A DNA stretch of 64,000 nucleotides. Source: Aurantiochytrium sp. KH105 (lineage: Eukaryota > Sar > Bigyra > Thraustochytrida > Thraustochytriidae). Position numbers and translations under genes: made by a program. Every line of letters begins with the position of its first letter. The stretch's first letter is position 1. Below the pieces are notes generated by a model that worked only from the letters and a program-made list of their open reading frames with translations, was not told the origin of the DNA and searched no databases. Below are positions 8,736-21,961 of the stretch, in pieces. The stretch is from NCBI GenBank assembly GCA_003116975.1, contig BGKB01000210.1, positions 186,001 to 250,000 of the forward strand. Reading direction: 5' to 3'.

Positions 8736-10721
8736 TCAGACCGGCGGCCAAGGCGGCCAAGGCGGCAGCCAGCCAGGTAAGGCGCCGGCCAGCCGGCCAG
8801 CCAGCCAGTCAGGCAGTCAGCCGGAAATCTGGTCCTTCCCGAGGTTAGGTCTCGGGTGGCGCGGCGTTTTGGCAGAATAATAAACATGAAAAAAGATACG
8901 TTTTTTTCGTCCCGTCTACCTTGATGTTATGCCTGGCTGCTTGCCATGGTTGCTGGCTGCGCGATTTGGAGAAATCTCACAACCCACGACCTCCTTTCCT
9001 GATTTCGCGGGGGCCCTCCATCTTCCTCTTGCGGCTGAATGCCGCGCCGAGTCGTATGCCGTGCGAGATCCTCTCTTGTGAAGCGCAGGCAGCGTGGCTA
9101 CAGCAACCTGGACTCGCAACCGAGTCCTTGCGCGCTCCCACCCACCACCATCATCATCATCATCATCATCGTGAAGCCTCAACTTATTTCGCGCGTGCGC
9201 TCGCATCGTGTCGTGGCGTGGCAGGCACGCCTGGCTGGCTGCACCAGCCATCCGCCATGACCGGCATGGCAACAACCCAACACAACCGCGAAGAGTCCCA
9301 ACCTACAGAAGTAGTATAGCACTGCATCTTTTTCTATTACGTTGCCAACCAAGTGCAAGCCACACAACCCAAGCAACTTGTGTTGCTTGCCTTGTTTCTC
9401 TTGCAACTGCGATCGCCCGACGGCCCGCCTGCGTCGCCTGGCTGGCCGATCGACCCGTGGCGAGAGATCGGCCAGTCGAACGGATGCACGAACGGATGCA
9501 CGAGCCTCACAGCCTGCGCAGGAGATTGATGGCAACATTAGATACGAAAGACAGCGCGCAGTGCCGTGCAGGTTGTTTGCCGTGAAAGACAAGCAGGGTC
9601 GGTCGGCCAAACTCTCCCTCCCGTCGCCCGGCGCAATCAGGCCGCGCCGCTCTGCACCGGCAGCAGCCTGTGCGCGGCGGACATCATGCAAGCTGCAGCC
9701 AGCTGCGACCAACCACCATGGCAACTGCAAGGAGCGCGGCGTGAGAGGCGACCGCGCGCGGCGAGTGCTGCAGGAAGGAAGCGGCACGGCGAAACGAGCG
9801 CGGGCCCCGCGGCTCGTCCACTACGGCGCAGAGGATCTGTCTACTTGTCTGCTCCCTTTGTCTCATTTTGTTTCGCTTTATTTCATTGACGGGCCCGGGT
9901 CAGCCTCGCGGCACTGCAAAGTGGACTCGCCAGCGCAGCGGCGGCTGCGGGGAATATCCGCGCCTCTGCGCCGCGGTAACTCCCGATACTCTCCGCGGCG
10001 CTAGCAGGGGCCAGCCGATCCTTTTGGCAAAAGCTGCGGGGAGGATAAGGGTACGGAGATTGTCAGTGAAGTAGGAGGAGGGAATAGAAATTTCTCAGGG
10101 AAGCGTCACTGGGACGAAGCTCAGAAATGGAGGTGATCATCACTACCACAGCTGGGAGGGGGAATAGGGCGGTGATGGCGAAAAAAGGAAAAAGGAAAAT
10201 CCCTCTGGAGCGGCGGCGTGAATCCAAAAAATCCAAATTCAAATTCAAATCCAAATCCAAATCGAAGCGAAGCTTCATTGCGTACGTTGCATTCATTCGC
10301 TCGCTTCGGCCCGCGACCACGAGCACGCCCGCGTCTGCACGCCGACGCTCGCTGGCGCCCCACCCGCGACTAGCTCACGACCTCCGCGTCGCGCCGTGGC
10401 GGCGAGCTGCGCCGTTCCCGGACCCAAGGCAACTGTCAATCGTTCACGCATCGATCGACCGGAGAGTTTGCTTAGCTAGCTAGCTTCGGGCGACCCGAGC
10501 CACGTTGGCTTGGCATCTGCACTCTCCGACCGATCGATCGACGGATCGATCGATAGATAGACGGGTAGACAGACAGAGACGCGGCAAAGCGCTTGCGCGC
10601 TTGCTCGCCCACGCACGAGGGTCGTAACCCACGATCCAACCAACCGACCGACCGATTGACTGACTGACTGAAAACGTTGACGACGCATAGATAGAAAGAA
10701 GCCACGAAAAGAACAGGCAAG
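8677..10721. other. Intergenic, ~2 kb, simple repeats, no gene seen
   Basis: It begins with the 3' UTR of the aspartoacylase gene, including a (GAAA)n tract (~8709-8733) and an AATAAA-like AATAATAAA near 8877. It also holds a (CAT)n tract at about 9148-9170 and repeated AAATCC/AAATTC runs around 10228-10262. A cluster of GATCGATC/GATAGATAG tetranucleotides (~10530-10570) lies in the 5' flank of the protease gene. Frames of 100-200 codons on both strands are low-complexity and show no domain. Confidence 0.5.
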
Positions 10722-12170
10722 ATGCGCACGCTCGCAGCACTGACGGTGGCGGCCGGCCTCGTGGCCACGGCCCAGGGCAAGGTCTCGTTCGAGATGTGCT
10801 CTGACGCCCTCAATGACTTTGGCATTGAGGACGTGATCCTCCCCGAGTTCGCCGTCGCCGGCGAAAAGATCGCCGTTGAACTCGTGCAGCGCCCCAACCG
10901 TGCCATCGGCAAGGGCCACGTGCGCGTCGAGGTCGACGTCGAGGGCGTCAAGGTTGCGCATGAGACGTACGAGCTCTGCGAGGTCGCCGAGTGCCACATG
11001 AACGCCCACACCCTTGGCAAGAGCATGATCTGGCTCAGCCTGCCCCAGGCCATGCCCGCCGGTTTTGAGACCAGCATCAAGGTTATTGTCAACGACCACA
11101 ACGGCGCCCAGCTCTCGTGCATTGACGTGAGCGGCGTCCAGGTGCAAAAGCCCGGCAACAACGGCGGCAAGGTGCTCCGCGCCACTGCCGAGGGCGACAA
11201 GGAATTGAGCCTTTCGCGCAACGAGCTCGAGTTCCTCTTTGACAAGTGGGCTCGCGAGTTCGGCCACAAGTTCTCTGTCTCGGAGACGGTCAAGCACATG
11301 CGCACCTTTGCCGAGAACCTCGAGCAGATTGCCCTCCACAACAAGGCTGGCCACTCGTTCACGCTCGGTCTCAACGAGTTTGCGCACCTTTCTCAGGAGG
11401 AGTTCGCCGCGACCCACTTTGGCTTCAAGGGCGGCGAGACCCCGGAGCTGACCGTGGACCGCGAGTTCTACCAGCTCGACGTCTCGACGGGCGCGCTCAC
11501 GGATCTCCCGGAGGAGGTTGACTGGTCCAAGAAGGGCGCCGTGACCCCCGTCAAGAACCAGGGATCGTGTGGCAGCTGCTGGAGTTTCTCGACCACGGGT
11601 GCTCTCGAGGGTGCCTACTACCTCAAGACCGGCAAGCTGGTGTCCTTTTCCGAGCAGGAGCTCGTGAACTGCGACCACGTCGACCAGGGCTGCAACGGTG
11701 GTCTCATGGACAACGCTTTCCGCTGGATCATCGAGAACGGAGGTCTCTGCAGCGAGGAGGACTACCCTTACAAGTCGGGCTCGGGCTTTGCGCCGCGCAC
11801 GTGCAAGGTCGACTCGTGCTCCACCGTTGAGGGCAGCGCCCCTCAGAGCTTTGTCGACGTCAAGCACTCGGAGATGAGCCTCGAGGAGGCCGTGGCGCAG
11901 CAGCCTGTCGCCATTGCCATCGAGGCGGACCAGCTCGCGTTCCAATTCTACCGCAAGGGTGTCCTCGTTGGCAACTGCGGCTCGCGTCTCGACCATGGTG
12001 TCCTCGCGGTCGGCTACGGCACCTGGACCGACGGCAAGAAGTACTGGAAGGTCAAGAACTCGTGGGGTGGCACTTGGGGCATGAACGGCTACATTCTCAT
12101 CCAGCGCGGAAAGCATGTGCGTGGCGGTGAGTGCGGCCTGCTCCTCAGTGCCTCGTACCCGGTGCTCTAA
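10722..12170 (+). CDS. Secreted cysteine protease: ML domain fused to papain (C1A) peptidase
   Basis: 482 aa, single exon. A signal peptide (~1-19, ending ATAQG) leads into an ML (MD-2-related lipid-recognition/NPC2-like) domain at ~20-140. That domain has four cysteines (C26, C86, C91, C133) spaced as in ML beta-sandwich folds. An I29-type propeptide follows (~170-240, ERFNIN-like helix and a GLNEFAHLS motif), then the mature C1A peptidase from about LPEEVDW. The active site is complete: oxyanion Gln280, nucleophile Cys286 in GSCGSCW, His425 in LDHGV and Asn446 in [16 protein letters not shown] is typical of the cathepsin L type. It is predicted to act in the endolysosome or outside the cell. 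ML-papain combinations are known in oomycetes, usually with ML at the C-terminus. Here ML comes first. Confidence 0.93.
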   Translation: MRTLAALTVAAGLVATAQGKVSFEMCSDALNDFGIEDVILPEFAVAGEKIAVELVQRPNRAIGKGHVRVEVDVEGVKVAHETYELCEVAECHMNAHTLGKSMIWLSLPQAMPAGFETSIKVIVNDHNGAQLSCIDVSGVQVQKPGNNGGKVLRATAEGDKELSLSRNELEFLFDKWAREFGHKFSVSETVKHMRTFAENLEQIALHNKAGHSFTLGLNEFAHLSQEEFAATHFGFKGGETPELTVDREFYQLDVSTGALTDLPEEVDWSKKGAVTPVKNQGSCGSCWSFSTTGALEGAYYLKTGKLVSFSEQELVNCDHVDQGCNGGLMDNAFRWIIENGGLCSEEDYPYKSGSGFAPRTCKVDSCSTVEGSAPQSFVDVKHSEMSLEEAVAQQPVAIAIEADQLAFQFYRKGVLVGNCGSRLDHGVLAVGYGTWTDGKKYWKVKNSWGGTWGMNGYILIQRGKHVRGGECGLLLSASYPVL

Positions 12171-12689
12171 GTAGTCGAGTAGTGTGTATCCTGGCGGTCT
12201 CGATTTGCAAAAACAACATGTATAGGCTGCTCATGCAGACAATCGTACTGCTTTATACGCATATGCGTTGTCTACCCTAGGGTGTCGGCGCCTCTTTTTG
12301 TGCATGCCTTGCTTGCTTGACCTGGCTGGTTGTAGTTCTTGAGGCATGAAAAAAGTATTTTTTCTCACTATTTTTAGAACGATTGATTGAGACTTGGAAC
12401 AGATACGAAATTGAAAATCAAGCAGAGGAAGATTTCGTCGTTTCTCCTCATTTCGCTTTCCGCAAGCGCTTCTCTTTTGATTCTTGTCTTGTACTCCCTT
12501 ATACGTACGATTGTTTTCAAAATACATAGGCCTACCATGCGTTGAAAGGAAATTCATTCATGTTTTGGATCGTCTTGCAGCTAGCTAGCATTCCGAGCGC
12601 AGAATGCAAACTGACAGCAAGACAACAAACATGGGGAAGGGTCGCTATCGCTCAGTTGCCGTCACAAAGGGATGGGTTCATTGGTGGTG
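12171..12689. other. Intergenic between convergent protease and ALKBH6 genes
   Basis: This AT-richer stretch carries the 3' UTRs of two convergent genes. There are T-runs and A-runs (for example near 12345-12375) but no coding signal. No clear terminator-like structure was seen. Confidence 0.5.
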
Positions 12690-13547
12690 TTACTTCGGAC
12701 TTGGCGCAACGACTTCCGTCCGCATGGTGATAGAGACTCGCGTCGTGCGAGGAATGCGATCACCTACCCTAGCTTGTGCGGCTTCAATGTTTGCAACGTC
12801 TGCGCTGACGACCTCTTCAAGCAATGCAGGGACACTATGGAGAGCGTCCTTGTAGGCGTCTGCGGCAAAGACCACGAGACTTCTCGGTTGGAGAAGCAAC
12901 GTTGCCAGTTCACGAGGTTCACGCACGCCAATTTCGTCAGTGGGCAATCGTTCTGTGAAGCGGAAGGTAGCCGGGCTTCCCAGAGAGATACAAGCAACAA
13001 GGCTGTGATAGACGGGGCCATCGGTATGTCCGAGGATCCCCTGCCCCGGTTCGTACTCGTTGAGAAGCGCATGATTTGGACGTTGTGCAGGCGAAAAGAT
13101 GCCAGCTTGGACGAGACTCGAGGCCAAGGTGTCAAGCCAAGGTGGCATATCGGGCTCGCGATAACATTGCAGACGACGAGAGCGAATATCTTTCCAGCTG
13201 GCTGCTTTGCTGTATGTTTGTTCAAGCATATCGTCATGCTCCTCTACAGTGCAAAAGTTGGGAATGTACCAGACATCACGCAAGCCGGAGGCTGCGTGAA
13301 CGCGAAAGGCCTCGAGACCATCTCGCGCTAGGACGGTATTTGTCGCGCCAGCTAGCACCGTATGCTTGAAAGGCGGAAAGTCTATTGGTACGCTCTCTGT
13401 TGGCTTCGGGTCGGCGGCGGCTTTACCCTCTTTTGATTTGCTTGCAGGTGTCACTTCTACAGCGCGCTCGCTCACCTTGCTTGAGCCGGCAGCGGCGACA
13501 AGACCGGCTTTGCGTCTCTCCTCACGAAGCATGGCCATAAAGTCCAT
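12690..13547 (-). CDS. ALKBH6: ALKBH6-like Fe(II)/2-oxoglutarate dioxygenase
   Basis: 285 aa from the ATG at 13547. The frame extends 12 nt further to a GTG, which is not used. It is an AlkB-family dioxygenase of the ALKBH6 type, with PNFCTVEEHD, the RRLQCYREPDMPPWL region and NHALLNEYEPGQGILGHTDGP. Iron ligands are His174 and Asp176 (HTD) and the distal His237 (DALHSVP). The 2-oxoglutarate-binding Arg lies in RTTRVSITMR. The Ala/Lys-rich insert near residues 20-55 is probably disordered. Human ALKBH6 is ~240 aa, so the extra length is N-terminal. Its substrate is not settled in any organism (nucleic acid repair or RNA demethylation is suggested). Confidence 0.9.
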   Translation of the reverse strand: MDFMAMLREERRKAGLVAAAGSSKVSERAVEVTPASKSKEGKAAADPKPTESVPIDFPPFKHTVLAGATNTVLARDGLEAFRVHAASGLRDVWYIPNFCTVEEHDDMLEQTYSKAASWKDIRSRRLQCYREPDMPPWLDTLASSLVQAGIFSPAQRPNHALLNEYEPGQGILGHTDGPVYHSLVACISLGSPATFRFTERLPTDEIGVREPRELATLLLQPRSLVVFAADAYKDALHSVPALLEEVVSADVANIEAAQARVGDRIPRTTRVSITMRTEVVAPSPK

Positions 13548-14055
13548 GGCCCCAAACACGCGAACGACGTTTAGCGCGTTGGGTGGAGAATACCAGACGA
13601 GGCAAGTGCACGCGTGAGTGTGCTGTGCGCAAGAGATGACGGGTTGCTTGAGCCGTCAGCCAGCTTGCTTTTGTTGCTGCGGCTGCGCCAAAGTTTTGCT
13701 TCTCCTTGTTCTTCTTGTTCTTCTTCTTGGCAAAATGAGACTTGACTTGCACCAGGTGGCCAGGGAAAAGGCAGGTCAGATTTCAAGCTTGACATCGACT
13801 GATGGCGGCGCAACCTAAAAGAGTGGATGGATGCTCCATCATGCCCAAAGGAGAAAAACCAAAAAGTAAAAAGGAAAGAGCTTTCGTTCTTGTTTGTTTG
13901 GTTTGTTTGTTTGATAAATCAATCAGGCAGGTGTTAAAAAGACGGATCAAGGTGGCGAGAAAGAGCGCAATCCGCATCCTAGGCAGCAGTCGATCAGTCC
14001 CAGGCGCTTCATGCAGTCATGTATCACTCAGAGAAGGCGGTCGCATTGCAAAGCC
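13548..14055. other. Intergenic between ALKBH6 and alanine aminotransferase
   Basis: It contains the 5' flank of ALKBH6 and the 3' flank of the aminotransferase gene (both minus strand). It is rich in TTGTTT, CTTGTTC and similar runs. A minus-strand frame overlapping the ALKBH6 start (13522-13752) is Lys-rich and looks spurious, although an unrecognised 5' exon cannot be excluded. Confidence 0.4.
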
Positions 14056-15690
14056 TTAGTTCTGCTTCGTGAGCTCGAGATGGTGCTCGCGGAAACGATG
14101 CATGGCATTCTCAAGGGACTCCTCGTCAGGAAGAATGGTGAGACGCAGGTGGAAAGTGCCGTCGACCTGGTTGAAGCCGCTGCCAGGAACAGCGCAAATG
14201 CCAGTGTTGCGAAGGAGAGACAGCGCGTAGGCAGTATCGGGAGCCTTGCCTTCGCGACGCGCATTTTCTACAAATTCGGCAGGGAGCTCAATGGAGGGGA
14301 AAGCGTACATGGCACCGCTCAGAGGCTGGCAAGAGACACCGGGGATGTCGTTAAGGAAGCGCTCCATCATGAGAGCCTTCTTTTGCATGCTACCGAGAAT
14401 CGCGTCGCGCTCGTTAAAGAATGCGTCCCGCGAGGGGCCGGGGGCAGGAGGGCGTACCATGAGGTCGGTCATGACCTGGCCGTCAGTGTTGGAGCAGAGA
14501 CCTGATGAAGCAAGCTTGACAATCTGCGCGTGCACGTCCTCGTCAAAGTTGCACAGCTCCATGTAGCCGCCACGGCGACCGCATTCGCCAATGAAGCCCT
14601 TGCTCGTAGAGTGGAAGGATGCGAGTTCAATGGGAAGGCCAAGGTCCTCGACCACAGACTTTACAGAGATGAAGGGGCGGTCTTCGGTGTAAATGTTCTC
14701 CTGGTACACCTCATCAGCGAGAAGGACAAGCTTGTTCTTGTAGCAGAATCGCACAACGTTGCAGAGGTCGTCGTACGAAAGCACGCTGCCGGTGGGGTTA
14801 CCGGGGTTGATGAGCACCATTGCGCGGGGCTCATTGCCCTTGGCAACAGAGTCCTCGTAGGTCCGGTTGAGTTCCTCCGTGGTGAGTGCCCACTGCTTGC
14901 TCTCGTCGAGGTAGTATCCCTCGGCCTGGCCATTAAAGAGCGCAATGAGCGCAGAGTAGATGGGGTACTGGGGTACTGGTGTGAGGATGGCGTGTGATGG
15001 ATCGGCAATGAGGGCAGTGAGGAGCATCTGAATGCCAGAGGATGCGCCGTTTGTGAGAAAGATGTTGTCCGGATCACACGGGTAGCCGTCGCGGTCCTCG
15101 ATGAACTGTGCGACGTTCTTGCGGACAAGCTCCGTACCCTGGCTGTCCGTGTATGCGCCAGAGCCTCCGGGCATGTTGGCGACGAGTTCTTCTGCGCGCT
15201 CGATTTCGGCCTCGGTGAAGAGCTTGCTGAGGTTCTCGCGATGCTCAGGGGCAAGAAGACTCGGGCTGTCGACGAGTGCGAGGACTTGGCGGTAAAAGGT
15301 GATGGGCGGGGTGCCTACTGCCTGAGGGTTGCCAATGTTGCAGAGGAGAACCTTGTCAAACGGGTACTTTTTGGAGCCCTGGCTGAGCTCCTTTTGAATC
15401 TTGCCTGCGGCGATGGGGACTTCTCCGCGAACGGCGTACTCCATCTTACGGAGGTGCTCGTTCATGGTGTCGAGACGAAGTGTCGGGTTGGCGACGGCGT
15501 GCGCCTTGGTCGCGGCGGCGGCGAAGGAGCTGGCGGGCGCCACGTTTCCGGGGCGGCGCGCCTTGCCAAGGGTCTGGACCGGGCTTGCGCCAGGTCCCTG
15601 TGTCCGCGTTGCGAAGCTTCTGGCGGCGTTGCGCGCGAGGCCGGCGCGCTCTCGCCTTCCGGCCACCCGCATGGTCCAGACGGCGGTCAT
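14056..15690 (-). CDS. GPT: Alanine aminotransferase, probably mitochondrial
   Basis: 544 aa from the ATG at 15690. An in-frame ATG at 15672 (MRVAGRRERAG...) gives an equally good start. It is a class I PLP aminotransferase that interconverts alanine + 2-oxoglutarate with pyruvate + glutamate. Diagnostic motifs are CNIGNPQAVG, GGSGAYTDSQG, FLTNGASSGIQ, INPGNPTGSVL, LADEVYQENIY and the PLP-lysine motif STSKGF (Lys364 counted from 15690), followed by GECGRRGGYMEL and, near the C-terminus, FHLRLTILP. The first ~45 residues are rich in Arg, Ala and Ser without acidic residues until later, as in a mitochondrial presequence. The length suits the ALT family (~480 aa) plus that leader. Confidence 0.96.
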   Translation of the reverse strand: MTAVWTMRVAGRRERAGLARNAARSFATRTQGPGASPVQTLGKARRPGNVAPASSFAAAATKAHAVANPTLRLDTMNEHLRKMEYAVRGEVPIAAGKIQKELSQGSKKYPFDKVLLCNIGNPQAVGTPPITFYRQVLALVDSPSLLAPEHRENLSKLFTEAEIERAEELVANMPGGSGAYTDSQGTELVRKNVAQFIEDRDGYPCDPDNIFLTNGASSGIQMLLTALIADPSHAILTPVPQYPIYSALIALFNGQAEGYYLDESKQWALTTEELNRTYEDSVAKGNEPRAMVLINPGNPTGSVLSYDDLCNVVRFCYKNKLVLLADEVYQENIYTEDRPFISVKSVVEDLGLPIELASFHSTSKGFIGECGRRGGYMELCNFDEDVHAQIVKLASSGLCSNTDGQVMTDLMVRPPAPGPSRDAFFNERDAILGSMQKKALMMERFLNDIPGVSCQPLSGAMYAFPSIELPAEFVENARREGKAPDTAYALSLLRNTGICAVPGSGFNQVDGTFHLRLTILPDEESLENAMHRFREHHLELTKQN

Positions 15691-15942
15691 TCTCGCTTCG
15701 CTTCGCGTCGTTCTTTAGCTTTCTTCTCCTCGCTTGCTTGTCCACTCGCTCGCTCGCTCGCTCGCTTGCCTCGCTGCTGCTTTGCTGCTGCCGCTGGCGG
15801 CTTCCTGGCTCAGGGGCTTCCTCCGGGCGCTGGCGAGGCCCGTCCGTGAGCGTCTGACTGCCTGGGAGGCGTTTGAAACCCAATCACCCGCGGACTTTCC
15901 TCCCTCCCGCGCAGAACTCGCTGGTTTTCCTCGCGCTCGCGC

Positions 15943-15981
<39 letters not shown>

Positions 15982-18299
15982 TCTGCGCTCCTCGGCTCGC
16001 TCTTCGATCGCGGCTGCTGGCTCGCTCGCTTGCTCGCTCGCTCGCTCGCCGGGTCCGGGCTCGCGAGGGATTCGGGGTCGCCGTTCGGGGTCTGGCGAGG
16101 CCCGAGGCCGGGGAGCTCCCCCTGCTTGAGCTTGCTTTCGCCGCCTTGCTTCCTTCCCTGTTTCTTTGTTTCTTTGTTTCTCTGCTTCTTCCCTTCTTGC
16201 TTGCTTTCTTTCTTTCTTTCTTTCTTGGCTTCTCGCTGCTCGCGGAGCGTTCCTGCGCCGCCTCTCCTGGACGCACTGGGCGGCGCCATTCCGCACTTGC
16301 GCGAAGGCCATTCTGCACTTGCGCGCGCGCGCTGCAAGTGCGGAATGCGCCCCTGGTGCCGGCCGCCTTAGCTCAGTGGCCGACCGTTTGCTCTACTTGC
16401 AGGGGCCGCACGCAAGTCGATGTAAGAAAGAAAGAAGGAAGGAAAGAAGGAAAGAAGGAAACAGGAAGTAGCAAGTCCATTCTTGGCTGCGAGTCCGTCG
16501 CGCCCATTCCCTCCCTCCCTCCCTCCTTCCCTCTCCCCGAACCTCTCTCGCCCGCCCGCCCGCCAGCCAGCCAGCCGGCCGGCCGGCCGGCCAGCACGCG
16601 CTCGCCCGCCGCGCCTTCTCATGCCTGCCCGCGCCGCGGCGACGCCCGGGCGCGGCCAGGTCGAACAATGCGAAGACCGCCGGGGCGTGCCTGTTTCCTC
16701 TGCGCGAGGAATGAGAAATTCCTCCCCGGCTCATAGGTAGTAGCAGCGCCTGCCTGCTGGACTGTTTCACTTGCCTACAGTCAAGTAAAGAAATACCGCA
16801 GAGTAGGGGAGTCAGCGGCCACCCACGGCACTGCCGACTTGGGACGAATTCTCGACCTCGCCTCGTTCATGGCGAACAAACACGAGCTGCGGCATCTGCA
16901 GATGGCCGGCCGCCGGCCGCATCTCGACAAGCAGTTGCAGATGCAACGCGATGCGACGCGATGCGATGAGACAAGATGTGATGCGCGATGCGAGCCTCTT
17001 GGCGAGACGAGCCGGAGCGCGAGGATATGTGACTCGGGGCGGCAAGTATGGGAGGGAAAAGGAGGTCAGGAGTGAGCGCTTTTGTGACGCCAAGACCTTC
17101 AAAGGACGCTCGATCGGTCGATCGGCGACAGACACTGCCTCGCGTGATCGATCTCGGCAGGTGCAGGTGCAGCACGCTAGCGGCTCTAGTGGGCAGAAGC
17201 AGTGACTGGCCGTCGCGCGGGAGCGGCAGCGGCTCGAGCCGTTCGCCGACTCTTGCCGTGGACCCGGAACCGAATGTACGAGAGTAACGGTGCCGCCATG
17301 ACAGTCACCAGCGCAATAGAATCGAATGGTGCGATCTACACTTCCAAAGAGGGGATTCTTCACTTGGGCGAAGAGTTCTTAAATTGTGCCGTGAATCCGC
17401 TGCTACGGGCGATGAACTTACCATACTTGGCTGGCTGATTGGCTGCCTGATTATACCAAGAAGAGGCCAGTCGGCAGGCGAGGGCGATGCCAAGATCTGC
17501 AGCAACAAGCTGCAGCTCCAATTTGTTCAGATAGGGGAGAAAACGGACGGTACGTGTGCCCTCTCTCGGCATCGAATCTCGGCAATAGGAAAGCGAGCGA
17601 GCAACTGCTCTCGATTCGAACACCCACCCACTTTACTTTTTGAAGGTGCACGAGGCCTCGTTCCTCGAACAAAGCCTCTCGCCCGCGAACGAATCAGCAA
17701 TCTGGCCACTGACGCACCATGCTCACGCACGTCTTGGCGACGAGCACATTTGCCACGGCCACTCACCATTGGTTGTAAAATCAACCCGTGTGCGTCTGAG
17801 CCAAAATTGCCCCTCGACGTATGGTAGTTCCCGACTTTTGAGGAAAATGGACCAACGATTCGCTACTAAATGTAGGTAGGAGCGCTTCTGCTTATCAGAG
17901 GCAAATGGCCCGGTCACGGTCACCAGCAAAGCGAGACGCACACTTGCAATGTGAATTTCGATAGCGAGCAATCATCCGACAATGCTCGCTCGCCATATAG
18001 AGCCGTAGAGAAAAGCAGAGAACGGGTCAAAGGTCGAAAAATTGAATGGCCTTCAATCGAGCCAACACGGCTGATCCTGCCGTGAAGCAAATGCGCAGAG
18101 CCAACGAAGCTTTGCCGAACTTGTAGCCGTATAACAAGGCAAGGAGACCCCAGCCAAAGAGCTGTGAAATGCTGAAATGTTTGATTGGAAAGCTTTGAAG
18201 TGCGAGAGAAAATCGTGTTCCTCGGTGTAAAGACGGACACTTAGAAAAACAGCTTTTTTTGGGGGGAGGGGGGGGGGGGGGGATGAGCCGATTGGTGGT
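15691..18299. other. Gene-poor interval with microsatellites
   Basis: No gene supported. The first part is strongly low-complexity: CTCG-type repeats, a (GTGC)n tract at ~15943-15982, (CTTT)n at ~16200-16226, (CTCC)n and GCC/CCGG runs to ~16600. From ~16.8 kb the sequence is of mixed composition without long credible frames. At 16366-16385 there is a short match to a tRNA 5' end/A box (GCC TTAGCTCAGTGG) without a matching T arm. A G-tract of about 22 bases (one A interrupting) lies near 18261-18282 and precedes the repeat array. Confidence 0.5.
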
Positions 18300-19420
18300 T
18301 GCGCTCTATCCTCTAGGCTATCGAGCATCATGATGCTCGTGCTCTTTGTCCGAGGTCGCTTGTCCTCAGTACGCTGAGTTTGAGTTTCAAAGTGCTGATT
18401 GACCAGGGCGCCTCGAGCAGCGAAGTATCACGTTGCTCGTGCTGTTTCTTCAACATCGCTTGATGGCATAGCGGCCAAAGACACGGTAGTCAAGCTGCAA
18501 AACACCATGTTGCTTGTGCTCTCTCCTCAAGGTCGCTCAATGCCATCGTGCTGAGAATGAGCTTCGAAGCGTTTCAATTGTTGGGGCGCCTTTGATCTGC
18601 AAGACACCACATTACTAGTGCTCTTTCTTTGAGGTCGCTTGTTTTCAGCACGCTGAGGTCGAGTCTCCAAGCGCCATTGCCTCCCCCTCCCCACGACCCT
18701 GGAGCTACAAGGCATAATCGCATTGCTTGCGCTCTTTCTTTGGCAAACGTTAATTTACGGGGCGCCTTTAATTTGCAAAACGCCGCATTACTTGTGCTTT
18801 TTCTTTGAGGTCGCTTGTTTTCAGTACGCTGAGGTCGAGTCTCCAAGCGCCGATTGATGCCCCCCCCCCCCCCCACGACCCTGGCGCTACAACGCATAAT
18901 GGCATTGCTTGCGCTCTTTCTTCGACATTGCTTGATGGCATAGCAGCAAAAAACAAGGCAGTTGAGCTGCAAAACATCGGACTTCTTTTGCTGTTTTTCG
19001 GAACTGCATGATGTCGCCGCAACGCACCACGTCAACATTTAAGTCGCAAAGAATTACATTGCACGTGCTCTCCCGCGTTGATGCATCGCACACTGTTCCA
19101 AATGTAGCTCAGATCGCTGTTTGATTGGTGCGCCTCCGAGTTACAGGGTGTCTGATTGCTCGAGTGCTTCGGCATACCTCGATGGCACAGTAACCGAAAG
19201 CACCAACATCAAAGCTGCAAAGCATCACATTGCATGAGCTTTTCCATGTTACCTAATCTCACCCAATCGAGGACGTCATTGAAATCGTCGATTATCTGTA
19301 GTGCTTTGGAGCAGGAAAGTCTCACATTGGTCGCACTCTTCGGCATTTCATGTTTCTTGATGCCGAGGTTGTTTCTAGAGCTGATCGCGACTTCAACCTT
19401 GCGCAAGAGAGACTGAACCA
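18300..19420. repeat. Degenerate tandem/interspersed repeat array
   Basis: About 1.1 kb made of diverged copies of a shared element containing CACATTGCTTGTGCTC, a TTCGAGGTCGCTTG-like block, CAGTACGCTGAG, and GGGCGCCT...TGCAAAACACC. The GGTCGCT core recurs at ~18354, 18531, 18633 and 18808 (spacings ~177, 102 and 175). The stretches 18600-18745 and 18775-18925 are the best-conserved pair, including CACGACCCTGG and a poly-C run that differs in length between copies. The block around CGCTTGATGGCATAGC recurs near 18454 and 18928. Later copies (19050-19350) are more decayed. No coding frame spans it. It could be a satellite, a decayed non-coding gene family or remains of a transposon. Confidence 0.7.

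Positions 19421-21961
<2,541 letters not shown>

Noticed and set aside
9179-10004. Frames of 200-220 codons on both strands in the 9-10 kb interval
   Set aside because: Composition-driven, mutually overlapping, and without a domain or a credible start.
16366-16420. tRNA-like start (A-box-like TTAGCTCAGTGG)
   Set aside because: No matching acceptor 3' strand, anticodon arm or GGTTCGA-type T arm follows. At best it is a tRNA fragment.
17603-17650. Possible T-arm (GTTCGAATC on the minus strand)
   Set aside because: The flanking bases do not form a five-base-pair stem and no A box lies at the right distance.
18064-18090. Resemblance to the 5' end of 18S rRNA (GGCTGATCCTGCC)
   Set aside because: Similarity ends after about a dozen bases and the following sequence does not continue like 18S, so a chance match is likely.
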